Of a stretch of 5,192 bases of DNA, positions 1 through 5,192 are shown in pieces. The stretch comes from Parachlamydia sp. GTDB taxonomy: Bacteria; Chlamydiota; Chlamydiia; Chlamydiales; Parachlamydiaceae. How positions within the stretch are numbered: the stretch's first letter is position 1; every line of letters starts with the position of its first letter. The position numbers and the translations under genes were made by a program. Where the stretch lies: assembly GCA_021298935.1 (NCBI GenBank), contig JAJTHR010000082.1:1-5192 (forward strand), read 5' to 3'. The notes below the pieces were generated by a model. The model did no database searches. It saw nothing but the letters and a program-made list of their open reading frames with translations, and was not told the origin of the DNA.

Positions 1-390
1 CGTAAAATGGCATACACGGGCAGCTGTACGCAAATAATCAATTTGCCTTTCTTTCTTTTTTATAAAGGTCCCGTCTGCCATGCAAAGCAAGTCATTGATG
101 AAAGTAATGGAATGCAATAAATCATCTAAAGCATGAGCTCCTTCATGCACACTATGAAAAAAAGCAAAACATTCGGCCGTAGCATAATTCCGAAGGGGAT
201 TGTGAAATAGATGGAAGCATTCGTTGGCAATCTGAGCTGTCTTTTCAGTCATAAAGACCGTCTGAAAATAGTAGCGTCCCTTTGCAGCCCAGCCCTTGGG
301 CTTTAAGCGTAAAAGTTGCCTGCCCCCCAATTCGCCTTCAATCTTTGGTGTATAGGCTTTAAGTCCAATGCAAGTGCCCGATCCGCACAT
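1..390 (-). CDS. Unrecognised Cys/His-rich protein, N-terminal part only (runs off the left edge)
   Basis: Reading leftward from an ATG at 390, the frame stays open for 130 codons to the window edge with no stop, so the C-terminus is missing. The start is well supported: AGAGGGAG (400-393) lies just upstream, with GAGG 5 nt from the ATG. The protein begins MCGSGTCIGL. An early basic segment with LGGRQLLRLKPKGW (residues 21-34) is followed by a segment with many Cys and His residues (roughly residues 55-105: ECFHLFH, ECFAFFHSVHEGAH, LLCMADG), and then a basic KKKERQIDY stretch (about 111-119). No signal peptide or clear membrane segment is seen. I do not recognise the family. It diverges from the Fur-family gene and shares with it a dyad in the 76-bp gap. 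That arrangement and the Cys/His content would fit a metal-related role, but this is inference only. The opposite strand shows no convincing coding frame. Confidence 0.72.
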   Translation of the reverse strand, partial: MCGSGTCIGLKAYTPKIEGELGGRQLLRLKPKGWAAKGRYYFQTVFMTEKTAQIANECFHLFHNPLRNYATAECFAFFHSVHEGAHALDDLLHSITFINDLLCMADGTFIKKKERQIDYLRTAARVCHFT

Positions 391-427
391 AGCTCCCTCT
401 TTTCAAAAATGTGAATGTCAGGTATCT

Positions 428-455
428 TATTGCAAATGCATTATTAATTGCAATA
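428..455. promoter_or_regulatory. Candidate Fur/Zur-family operator between divergent genes
   Basis: The sequence shows a perfect 8-bp inverted repeat, TATTGCAA (428-435) and TTGCAATA (448-455), separated by 12 AT-rich bases. It sits in the 76-bp gap between the regulator and the divergent unknown gene. The right arm ends where the regulator's AGGG ribosome-binding site begins (455-458). On the minus strand the right arm contains TTGCAA, which with TAAGAT 18 bp further on could serve as a -35/-10 pair for the unknown gene. On the plus strand TTTCAA (401-406) and TATCTT (423-428), 16 bp apart, are a possible promoter for the regulator. Fur-family proteins commonly bind AT-rich dyads and autoregulate, so joint control of both genes is plausible. 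The site does not match the classical Fur 19-mer or the canonical Zur box, so the assignment to this regulator is inferred. Confidence 0.45.
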
Positions 456-466
456 GGGTTGCATCA

Positions 467-838
467 ATGAAAAGAATGACAAAGCAAAGAAAAATTATTA
501 TGGAGTGTTTTCAGAAAGCGGGTCGGCCATTGGGCGCCAGCGAATTATTGGAAGCGGCTTCCAAAGAACTCCCTCAGATTAATCTTGCAACCATTTACCG
601 CAATTTGCGTCTTCTGATCGAAGAAAAAATATTGACCATGGTGGAGCTGCCCGGCCAGACCCCTCGTTATGAGTGCCATGGACTTGAAAATCACCATCAT
701 TTTCTCTGCGATCGCTGCAACAGGCTGTATGATATTGAGCCCGCGGCAATCAAGCCTTCACTATTGCCGCAAGGCTTTCTCATGACAGGATTCGATTTGA
801 CAATGCATGGTTTATGCGTTGATTGCTGCCCGGCATAG
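467..838 (+). CDS. Fur-family metal-responsive transcriptional regulator, Zur-like
   Basis: This is a 123-residue cytoplasmic DNA-binding regulator. The N-terminal winged helix includes residues 20-52 (RPLGASELLEAA, then INLATIYRNLRLL), the standard Fur-family recognition-helix region. The C-terminal dimerisation and metal domain has the structural zinc pairs C81-x2-C84 and C117-x2-C120, plus H71, H76-H78, E91 and H114 as likely sensory-site ligands. C70 in a YECHG context and the abrupt end three residues after the last CxxC resemble E. coli Zur more than Fur, but the metal specificity is not proven. The ATG at 467 was chosen because AGGG (455-458) lies 8 nt upstream and the protein then has family-typical length. 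The in-frame ATG at 368 would add 33 non-homologous-looking residues, run back over the divergent gene's start and swallow the operator. The stop codon TAG (836-838) is formed by the first three bases of a large palindrome. Confidence 0.92.
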   Translation: MKRMTKQRKIIMECFQKAGRPLGASELLEAASKELPQINLATIYRNLRLLIEEKILTMVELPGQTPRYECHGLENHHHFLCDRCNRLYDIEPAAIKPSLLPQGFLMTGFDLTMHGLCVDCCPA

Positions 839-992
839 TACCCAACCATGAAAATTTTTAGTCTTTCGGCTGCGTCAAAGCCCCGGGGTTGAAGTCATTG
901 TAAGTGGGTTCATATTATTAATATTGAACCACTTCAACCGCGGGAGCTTTCACGTCAGCCCAAAGGCTGAAAATTTTTATGGTTGGGTACTA
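836..992. repeat. 157-bp imperfect palindrome (MITE-like or giant bidirectional terminator)
   Basis: The left arm 836-895 pairs with the right arm 931-992. I count 54 Watson-Crick pairs, three G-U pairs, three mismatches and two single-base bulges. The outermost 14 bp, TAGTACCCAACCAT, are perfect. Inside, GGTTCA (907-912) pairs with TGAACC (925-930), leaving an 11-nt bulge (896-906) on the left side and an AT-rich loop. Both ends carry TA just outside GTACCC, which would fit the TA target duplication of Tc1/mariner- or IS630-type MITEs. There is no coding capacity or transposase. It occupies the whole gap between two convergent genes and overlaps both stop codons. A very strong hairpin here could also end transcription from both sides. 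The arms contain AAAATTTT but no classical T-run directly after a GC stem. The repeat is seen directly; which role it plays is undecided. Confidence 0.9.
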
Positions 993-2057
993 GGAAATGC
1001 TATCAATGATGCCGCCGCCCAAGCATTGATCACCGGAATAGAAGACGATCGATTGCCCCTCTGTGGCTGCCCGTTGTGGAGTGGGAAAGCGGATGACAGC
1101 CTTTTCTCCTTCCATGCTTTCAATGATGCAGGGCTGATCAGCCTGCCGGTACCGAATTCTCGATTGGCAGGTGTAAGGAAAGGGGGGGGCTTGTCCGACC
1201 CAACTGAGCTCAGACGCAATCAGCGAGCTGCAGTACAAGGCTTCGTGATCGGCCCCTTGCTCGACATACACAATGCCGTTCGCATTGTCTTTTTTGACGA
1301 CAAACCATGCCTCTCCCGCCCCTCCGATGCCAAGCCCCTTCCTCTGACCAATTGTGTAGTGGGCAGTCCCTACATGCGTTCCCACCTTTTTTCCTGCCAA
1401 GGTAAGAAACGGACCGGGTTGAAAAGCGACATACTGGCTCAAAAAGCTTCTAAAATCTCTTTTTCCAATAAAACAGATTCCGGTGCTGTCTTTTTTTTCA
1501 GACGTGGCAAGTCCATGGGCGCGAGCGAGGGAACGTACCTGCGGCTTGTCTATACCACCTACGGGGAAAAGGACCTGTGAGAGGATTTTTTCATTAATCG
1601 TGTAAAGGAAATAGGTTTGATCCTTATTGGGGTCAAACCCTTTAAATAGGGCGGGACGATCGTTTTTAATGATATTCTGGCAATAATGGCCGGTGGCCAA
1701 AAAATCGGCACCAAGAGCCAATGCTTTCTCTAGAAACACTTTAAATTTGATTTCACGATTGCAAAGAATGTCAGGATTGGGTGTACGCCCTTTTTTCAAC
1801 TCGTCAATAAAATGTGAAAATACCTGATTCCAGTAGTCTTCAACGAAGTTAACTGAATAAAAAGGGATGTCGATCTGTTCGGCAATGCGTCTTGCATCTT
1901 CATAGTCGGCTGCCGAGCGGCAGACGCCTCCCTCATCCTTTTCTTCCCAGTTTTTCATAAAGAGACCAATCACCTCATATCCTTGCTGTTTAAGGAGAAG
2001 AGCGGATACCGAGGAGTCGACTCCCCCTGATAGGCCAACGGCTGCAATTTTTTTCAT
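990..2057 (-). CDS. mnmA: tRNA-specific 2-thiouridylase MnmA
   Basis: MnmA adenylates C2 of the wobble uridine (U34) of Lys, Glu and Gln tRNAs and inserts sulfur to give s2U. Sulfur is supplied by a cysteine desulfurase and carriers. The 355-residue protein has the N-terminal ATP-pyrophosphatase loop GLSGGVDSS (residues 8-16). It also has GLFMKNWEE (31-39), the nucleophile Cys99 in NPDILCNREIKF, GHYC (123-126), the second catalytic Cys195 in STGICFIG, and the C-terminal barrel ending in CLGGGII. Length is close to the usual 360-370 residues and both cysteines are present, so it should be active. The ATG at 2057 is preferred over a TTG two codons upstream (2063). Neither has a clear Shine-Dalgarno site. 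A promoter lies just upstream at 2087-2114. The gene is convergent with the Fur-family regulator, and its TAG stop (992-990) is made by the end of the palindrome. The NREIKF and GHYC blocks resemble chlamydial MnmA as I recall it. Confidence 0.97.
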   Translation of the reverse strand: MKKIAAVGLSGGVDSSVSALLLKQQGYEVIGLFMKNWEEKDEGGVCRSAADYEDARRIAEQIDIPFYSVNFVEDYWNQVFSHFIDELKKGRTPNPDILCNREIKFKVFLEKALALGADFLATGHYCQNIIKNDRPALFKGFDPNKDQTYFLYTINEKILSQVLFPVGGIDKPQVRSLARAHGLATSEKKDSTGICFIGKRDFRSFLSQYVAFQPGPFLTLAGKKVGTHVGTAHYTIGQRKGLGIGGAGEAWFVVKKDNANGIVYVEQGADHEALYCSSLIASELSWVGQAPPFPYTCQSRIRYRQADQPCIIESMEGEKAVIRFPTPQRAATEGQSIVFYSGDQCLGGGIIDSIS

Positions 2058-2086
2058 AAACAATTAGACTTTAAAAGTTTATATAC

Positions 2087-2114
2087 ATTATATTCCTTTT
2101 TTGATTGCATGCAA
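2087..2114 (-). promoter_or_regulatory. Sigma-70-type promoter for mnmA
   Basis: On the minus strand TTGCAT (2114-2109) is followed, after a 16-bp spacer, by a perfect TATAAT (2092-2087). Transcription would begin near 2080, giving a leader of about 23 nt before the mnmA ATG at 2057. The -35 box lies 20 bp upstream of the proposed TTG start of the divergent peptidase gene. On the plus strand only weak candidates are seen for the peptidase, such as TTAGAC (2064-2069) with TATATT (2089-2094) at a long 19-bp spacing, so I do not annotate one. Confidence 0.65.
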
Positions 2115-2133
2115 GGTAAAAAAAGGCTTTATC

Positions 2134-2916
2134 TTGAAAAAAATTGTAGCGGTTCCTGTCGCCTCTTTATGGGCAAAACCTTCGCGCACAAGCGTAGTGG
2201 TGTCGCAATCCCTGTACGGTTGGGCGGTGGACGCACTTGAAAAGAAGGGCTCCTTTTGGCTTTGCGCAAGTGAAGAGGGGTATCAAGGATGGGTGGCTGC
2301 CCGTCATCTTGCCGATGAAATTCTGCCTGAAGGTCCGAGAGTTAAGCTTAAGTATGCTGCAACCCATCTTTATGCCACACCGAGCGTTAGCAGAAAGGCT
2401 CCTCTATTGACCCTGCCATTTGAAGTCGAGCTGCCGATCCTGCAAGAAGAGGATCAGCGGTGGATCCAAGTGGCTATTTTAGGGAGGAAAAAAGGGTGGA
2501 TTCAAAGGGAGGATGTCTGGAGTCCCGCGCCCCATTTTCAAATGGAAGATGTCTTGCATATCAGCCGCCAATTTATTGGTTTACCTTATACCTGGGGCGG
2601 ACGTTCAAGCTTTGGGTATGATTGCTCGGGTTTTGTGCAAATGGTCTTCAGGCAGCTGGGAATCTGCCTTCCAAGGGATGCACGGCAGCAGATCGATGCT
2701 CCGGAATGCAGTGAAATTGCCTGGGGTGATAAAAAAAGAGGAGATCTGCTGTTTTTTGGATCGGCTTCTCATTCAATCACACATGTCGCCCTTTATCTTG
2801 GAGAGAATGAGCTTATCCACGCATCAGCCAAACCGGTTCCCCGCCTGCAAACCTATACGGTTGGTTATTACGAACAAACATTTAAGTTTTTTTCGGCTCG
2901 CCGGGTGCGTTTTTAA
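2134..2916 (+). CDS. SH3-domain NlpC/P60 peptidoglycan endopeptidase (YkfC-like)
   Basis: This is a cysteine peptidase expected to cut the gamma-D-Glu to diamino-acid bond in peptidoglycan stem peptides. The 260-residue protein carries two bacterial SH3-like segments (about 1-60, with WLCASEEGYQGWV, and 70-130, with RWIQVAILGRKKGWI). The NlpC/P60 domain follows from about residue 137: PYTWGG (151-156), nucleophile Cys164 in YDCSGF, His217 in THVALYLG and His229 in LIHAS complete the triad. The order SH3-SH3-NlpC/P60 matches Bacillus YkfC, which recycles murein peptides. No signal peptide or lipobox is visible, which favours a cytoplasmic recycling role or non-classical export. No ATG exists near the start. 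TTG at 2134 is chosen because AAAAGG (2121-2126) lies 7 nt upstream; TTG at 2101 has no ribosome-binding site. The last 35 bp overlap the decarboxylase gene on the other strand. Chlamydiae have comparable NlpC-type enzymes, but orthology is not tested. Confidence 0.92.
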   Translation: MKKIVAVPVASLWAKPSRTSVVVSQSLYGWAVDALEKKGSFWLCASEEGYQGWVAARHLADEILPEGPRVKLKYAATHLYATPSVSRKAPLLTLPFEVELPILQEEDQRWIQVAILGRKKGWIQREDVWSPAPHFQMEDVLHISRQFIGLPYTWGGRSSFGYDCSGFVQMVFRQLGICLPRDARQQIDAPECSEIAWGDKKRGDLLFFGSASHSITHVALYLGENELIHASAKPVPRLQTYTVGYYEQTFKFFSARRVRF

Positions 2917-4561
2917 CGATCTTTCCGAGAAGGTCTCCTAAGCGATTCAGGCCGGGCGAGAAGTCGAGCTTATCCAACTCCACCTCAATCAGAAAAAAGG
3001 TTCCACGCTTTGTAAAGGCCTGCTCAAAGGCCTGGACGAGCTCTTCTTCTGTGGTTGCTTTTATCCCTACTCCGCCCCCCAGTACCTGCGGAATCAGCGT
3101 GTAATTCCAGTTTTGAATGTCGTTATAGCTCCCTTCAAGCAGAGGCCTTTCTGTTCCGTATCCATGGTTATTTAACAGAATGATAATGGGATCGAGTCCA
3201 TACCGGATGGCGGCCGAAAGTTCCATTGCGCTCATTTGAAAACCCCCATCCCCAATAATGCCGACGATCCTTTTTTGAGGGCTGGCAATTTGCGCCCCAA
3301 TGACCCCGGGCACCCCAAATCCTAAGCTGGCAAAGTAAGCACAGGCAATAAAGGAGCTGGGCGGGAGTGTCAGGTCGGCGCTTGCAAAGAGGGCGTCGCC
3401 GATATCTGAAACGACAAAATGGTCAGGCTGCAGATAAGTCTGCAAGCATTCAAACAACCGGCGTGTAGTGGTAAGGGCTTGAGGCTGCGGTTGAAAATCC
3501 TCTTTCAGGCGGGATTGTCTGGATATGTGAATGGGTTCCTGAGATGCGCGCTCTAATTGTATCCCGTTTAAACCTTCAATGAACTCTTTTAGGCTGACTT
3601 TATACGTGTGATATCCAATTGAGAGGGAAGAGCGAGTAGCGACCAGCCGATGTTCCTGGTCCGCTTTTGCAGTAAAAATTCCTGTATCGAGATCATGCAT
3701 AATGACTCCGGCAACAAGCATGCAGTCGCACGATTCAACAAGATCGATCACTTCCGCAGGACTCAAGCCCCCCTGATAAACACCTGCAAACAGCGGGTGA
3801 TACTCATCGATAACTGTTTTTCCAAGAAGGGTTGATACGATAGGGATCTGAAACCGTTCGGCAAACTGGAGGAGAGGACTGCTTAATTTGAAACGCAAGA
3901 TTTCATGCCCGGCCCAAATCAAAGGACGTTTGCAGGTCGATAGAACAGCAACTGTCTCTTTTAAGGCTTCCTGCAAAATGTTTGGATCGCTTTTTTCAAT
4001 TGCCAGATGGTGGAAGGTGTTTTTTTCAGGCAAAGGGGCATCCACTTTATTGCGTGGAATTTCAAAATAAACAGGTTTTTTTTGTTCGAGGCAATTTTTT
4101 AAAACCCTTTCAATAATTGAAATGGCCGTTTCCGGATCATCTAAAATACCCTGGTCAATGGTCACATGCTTGAAAATATCCAATTGCGTCCGGTCGCCAT
4201 GGGTGGCAATTGATTTATTGATTAGATGATGGAGCGTCGAATTGCGCATGAACTCTTCAGTCCCCACCGTTCCTGATATGACGACAAGTGGGGAGTCTTC
4301 CACATACGCTTGTGCCAGTGAGTTCGTGATATTGATACCGACTCCATAGGTGATGCACGCAGCGCCAATTCCCTTGATACGGGCATACGCATCGGCAGCA
4401 TATCCAGCAGTATTTTCCCTTGTCATATTAATGAACTGGATAGAAGGATGCTGCTCAATTAATTTATCAAATCGCAATACATAATCCCCAGGCACGCCAA
4501 AAATATGCTCGACTCCCAGTTCCCTTAAGCGGTCTAGTAAATATTGCCCTATGGTTGACAT
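2882..4561 (-). CDS. Thiamine-diphosphate 2-keto acid decarboxylase (pyruvate/indolepyruvate decarboxylase type)
   Basis: This enzyme non-oxidatively decarboxylates a 2-keto acid, such as pyruvate or indole-3-pyruvate, to the aldehyde and CO2 using ThDP and Mg2+. The 559 residues match the 550-570 typical of the family. The N-terminal PYR domain has Asp26 in GVPGDY, the cofactor-activating Glu49 in TRENTAGYAADAYAR and the His111-His112 pair. The C-terminal PP domain has the ThDP motif from GDGGFQM (438-444) to LLNN (462-465), then Glu471 in GYGTERP. These align by motif with Asp27, Glu50, His113-His114 and Glu473 of Zymomonas PDC, so the catalytic set is complete and acetolactate synthase is unlikely. 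The usual GVGxLSA loop reads GVGINITNS here (73-81), so substrate choice cannot be called. ATG at 4561 follows AAAAAGGAT at a 10-nt spacing. The gene is divergent from the HxGH gene and overlaps the peptidase gene by 35 bp. No alcohol dehydrogenase partner is seen nearby. Confidence 0.88.
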   Translation of the reverse strand: MSTIGQYLLDRLRELGVEHIFGVPGDYVLRFDKLIEQHPSIQFINMTRENTAGYAADAYARIKGIGAACITYGVGINITNSLAQAYVEDSPLVVISGTVGTEEFMRNSTLHHLINKSIATHGDRTQLDIFKHVTIDQGILDDPETAISIIERVLKNCLEQKKPVYFEIPRNKVDAPLPEKNTFHHLAIEKSDPNILQEALKETVAVLSTCKRPLIWAGHEILRFKLSSPLLQFAERFQIPIVSTLLGKTVIDEYHPLFAGVYQGGLSPAEVIDLVESCDCMLVAGVIMHDLDTGIFTAKADQEHRLVATRSSLSIGYHTYKVSLKEFIEGLNGIQLERASQEPIHISRQSRLKEDFQPQPQALTTTRRLFECLQTYLQPDHFVVSDIGDALFASADLTLPPSSFIACAYFASLGFGVPGVIGAQIASPQKRIVGIIGDGGFQMSAMELSAAIRYGLDPIIILLNNHGYGTERPLLEGSYNDIQNWNYTLIPQVLGGGVGIKATTEEELVQAFEQAFTKRGTFFLIEVELDKLDFSPGLNRLGDLLGKIVKNAPGEPKKT

Positions 4562-4584
4562 AAGCGTTCCATCCTTTTTCTTTT

Positions 4585-4613
4585 TAGTTAAAGGATCAAA
4601 GCGATTGTGTCAA
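4585..4613 (-). promoter_or_regulatory. Possible promoter for the keto-acid decarboxylase, with a small dyad on the -35
   Basis: On the minus strand a perfect TTGACA (4613-4608) is followed after 17 bp by TAACTA (4590-4585), which is a poor -10 match. The -35 lies inside a short dyad, GATTG-TGT-CAATC (4603-4615), that could be an operator half-pair. Transcription would start near 4578, almost on the ribosome-binding site, which is an argument for caution. The rest of the gap to 4685 is strongly AT-rich and must also hold the promoter of the rightward gene. No convincing box pair for that gene was found. Confidence 0.35.
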
Positions 4614-4685
4614 TCAAATAAATTGTTTATTTATGTTATTAAATAGTTTATTGTTAATTATTCAAAAATAATAAAGGTGATTATA

Positions 4686-5075
4686 ATGAATGATATAAAT
4701 TCAGCTACCGCTGTTATCTATGCTTCTTTTGCCAGCAACCCTATCCACCAAGGCCATATGGCGATGATCGCCCGGGCCATTGAAGGTGTAAAAGAAAAAA
4801 ACATTCAGCCTTTGCGTGTCTTTGTCTCCTTATCTCATTATTCTTACCTACGCAATAAAATCATTGGACAAAATCTTCGAATAAAAAGGGAAAAATCAGA
4901 AGGGGCAAATTATTCTTATGAAATTTTCTTAGATGGTGATGCCCTCGAAAAATTTTTAAAAGCAGCTCTCGAGGAATTTAAAGATAATTTTCAAAATGTA
5001 CCGGTCGAATTCTGGGGTGATCAGGACGAAGGAGAATCGGACCATTTTGAATCTTATACCATTTCCCGAAATTAA
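4686..5075 (+). CDS. Short HxGH-motif nucleotidyltransferase-like protein, possibly truncated
   Basis: The protein is 129 residues. Near its N-terminus, after a beta-strand-like TAVIYASFA, it has NPIHQGHMAMIARA (residues 18-31). This is the nucleotide-binding HxGH signature of the adenylyl/cytidylyltransferase superfamily (NadD, CoaD and related enzymes). RVFVSLSH (about 43-50) could be the next strand. Members usually have about 160-210 residues and a later ISSTxxR motif. Here the protein ends in YTISRN immediately before TAA, so that motif is absent or cut short. The neighbouring frame gives no continuation resembling it. The ATG at 4686 follows AAGGTGA (4674-4680) at 5 nt; the GTG at 4677 lies within that site. 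The gene is visibly more AT-rich than mnmA or the peptidase gene, a possible sign of transfer or decay. It could be an intact small variant or a 3'-truncated remnant. The substrate is unknown. Confidence 0.65.
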   Translation: MNDINSATAVIYASFASNPIHQGHMAMIARAIEGVKEKNIQPLRVFVSLSHYSYLRNKIIGQNLRIKREKSEGANYSYEIFLDGDALEKFLKAALEEFKDNFQNVPVEFWGDQDEGESDHFESYTISRN

Positions 5076-5080
5076 AATCA

Positions 5081-5192
5081 TAAATTTGACTTGTGATCAC
5101 CTTCATCTTTAAAAGATCTCTCCTTGTTGATATTCAAAGATATCAACTTCGAAAAGATCTTTTAAATCTGAAGCGCTGACAAGCCAACTTTA
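5081..5192. repeat. Second long nested palindrome at the right edge
   Basis: Several inverted blocks share one centre near 5137. The core is GTTGATAT (5126-5133) with ATATCAAC (5140-5147) around a 6-nt loop. Next come TTTAAAAGATCT (5108-5119) with AGATCTTTTAAA (5155-5166), both perfect. Further out are CTTCA (5101-5105) with TGAAG (5169-5173), and an 11-of-13 match between 5082-5094 and 5179-5191. The structure starts 6 bp after the stop of the HxGH gene and reaches the last base, so its true right end is outside the window. It shares no obvious sequence with the palindrome at 836-992. It may terminate transcription of the HxGH gene (the right arm contains TTTT), or be one end of a MITE-like insertion. 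No ORF is visible in it. Confidence 0.8.

Noticed and set aside
368..466. N-terminal extension of the Fur-family gene from the ATG at 368
   Set aside because: It would cross the start of the divergent gene and the candidate operator, has no ribosome-binding site seen, and encodes Cys-rich residues with no Fur-family character. The ATG at 467 gives a family-typical protein.
836..992. CRISPR array or riboswitch in the palindromic gap
   Set aside because: There is only one inverted pair and no regularly spaced direct repeats. It lies at the 3' ends of both genes, not in a leader, and matches no riboswitch core that I can recognise.
1182..1190. G-run as a phase-variable tract in mnmA
   Set aside because: A run of about eight G falls inside an essential-type gene in an intact frame. 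A single short tract with no evidence of length variation does not support phase variation.
924..1580. Rightward 218-codon frame opposite mnmA
   Set aside because: It lies antisense to a clearly conserved mnmA, starts inside the palindrome, has no ribosome-binding site or recognisable motif, and is low-complexity in places. It is a shadow of mnmA.
2057..2063. TTG at 2063 as the mnmA start
   Set aside because: It adds only two residues and has no ribosome-binding site. The ATG at 2057 gives the usual MKK-type N-terminus just before the ATP-binding loop.
2513..2941. Rightward 142-codon frame overlapping the NlpC/P60 gene
   Set aside because: It is in an alternative frame of the catalytic domain of the peptidase, where Cys164, His217 and His229 are in the annotated frame. 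No motif is seen in the alternative frame.

Overview
The window looks like a stretch of bacterial chromosome from a chlamydia-like organism (phylum Chlamydiota, environmental lineages such as Waddlia or Parachlamydia relatives). The basis is the character of the 2-thiouridylase, with NREIKF and GHYC blocks as I recall them from chlamydial MnmA proteins, and an SH3/NlpC-P60 hydrolase. The lineage is an inference at moderate to low confidence; no similarity search was possible.

Layout, left to right. (1) An unrecognised Cys/His-rich gene runs off the left edge on the minus strand (1-390). (2) It diverges from a Fur-family metalloregulator of Zur-like character (467-838). Between them lies a dyad, TATTGCAA-N12-TTGCAATA, which is a candidate operator for both genes. 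(3) Positions 836-992 form a 157-bp imperfect palindrome between the regulator and the convergent gene mnmA. Its two TAG ends are the stop codons of both genes. (4) mnmA (990-2057, minus) diverges from (5) an SH3-SH3-NlpC/P60 cell-wall peptidase that starts at TTG (2134-2916). A good sigma-70-type promoter for mnmA lies between them. (6) The peptidase overlaps tail to tail by 35 bp with a thiamine-diphosphate 2-keto acid decarboxylase of the pyruvate/indolepyruvate decarboxylase type (2882-4561, minus). (7) An AT-rich divergent intergenic region separates that gene from a short HxGH-type nucleotidyltransferase-like gene (4686-5075), which lacks a complete C-terminal motif. (8) A second long palindrome starts 6 bp after that gene and reaches the right edge (5081-5192).

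No operon is apparent: neighbouring genes alternate in strand throughout, so each is probably transcribed alone. The core functions are metal-dependent regulation, tRNA wobble-uridine thiolation and peptidoglycan peptide cleavage. They sit beside an accessory keto-acid decarboxylase and two genes of unknown role. The most unusual content is structural: two long, unrelated, nested palindromes placed exactly at gene ends. They could be MITE-like insertions, large bidirectional terminators, or loci for structured RNA. I see no tRNA, rRNA, CRISPR array, transposase or riboswitch.
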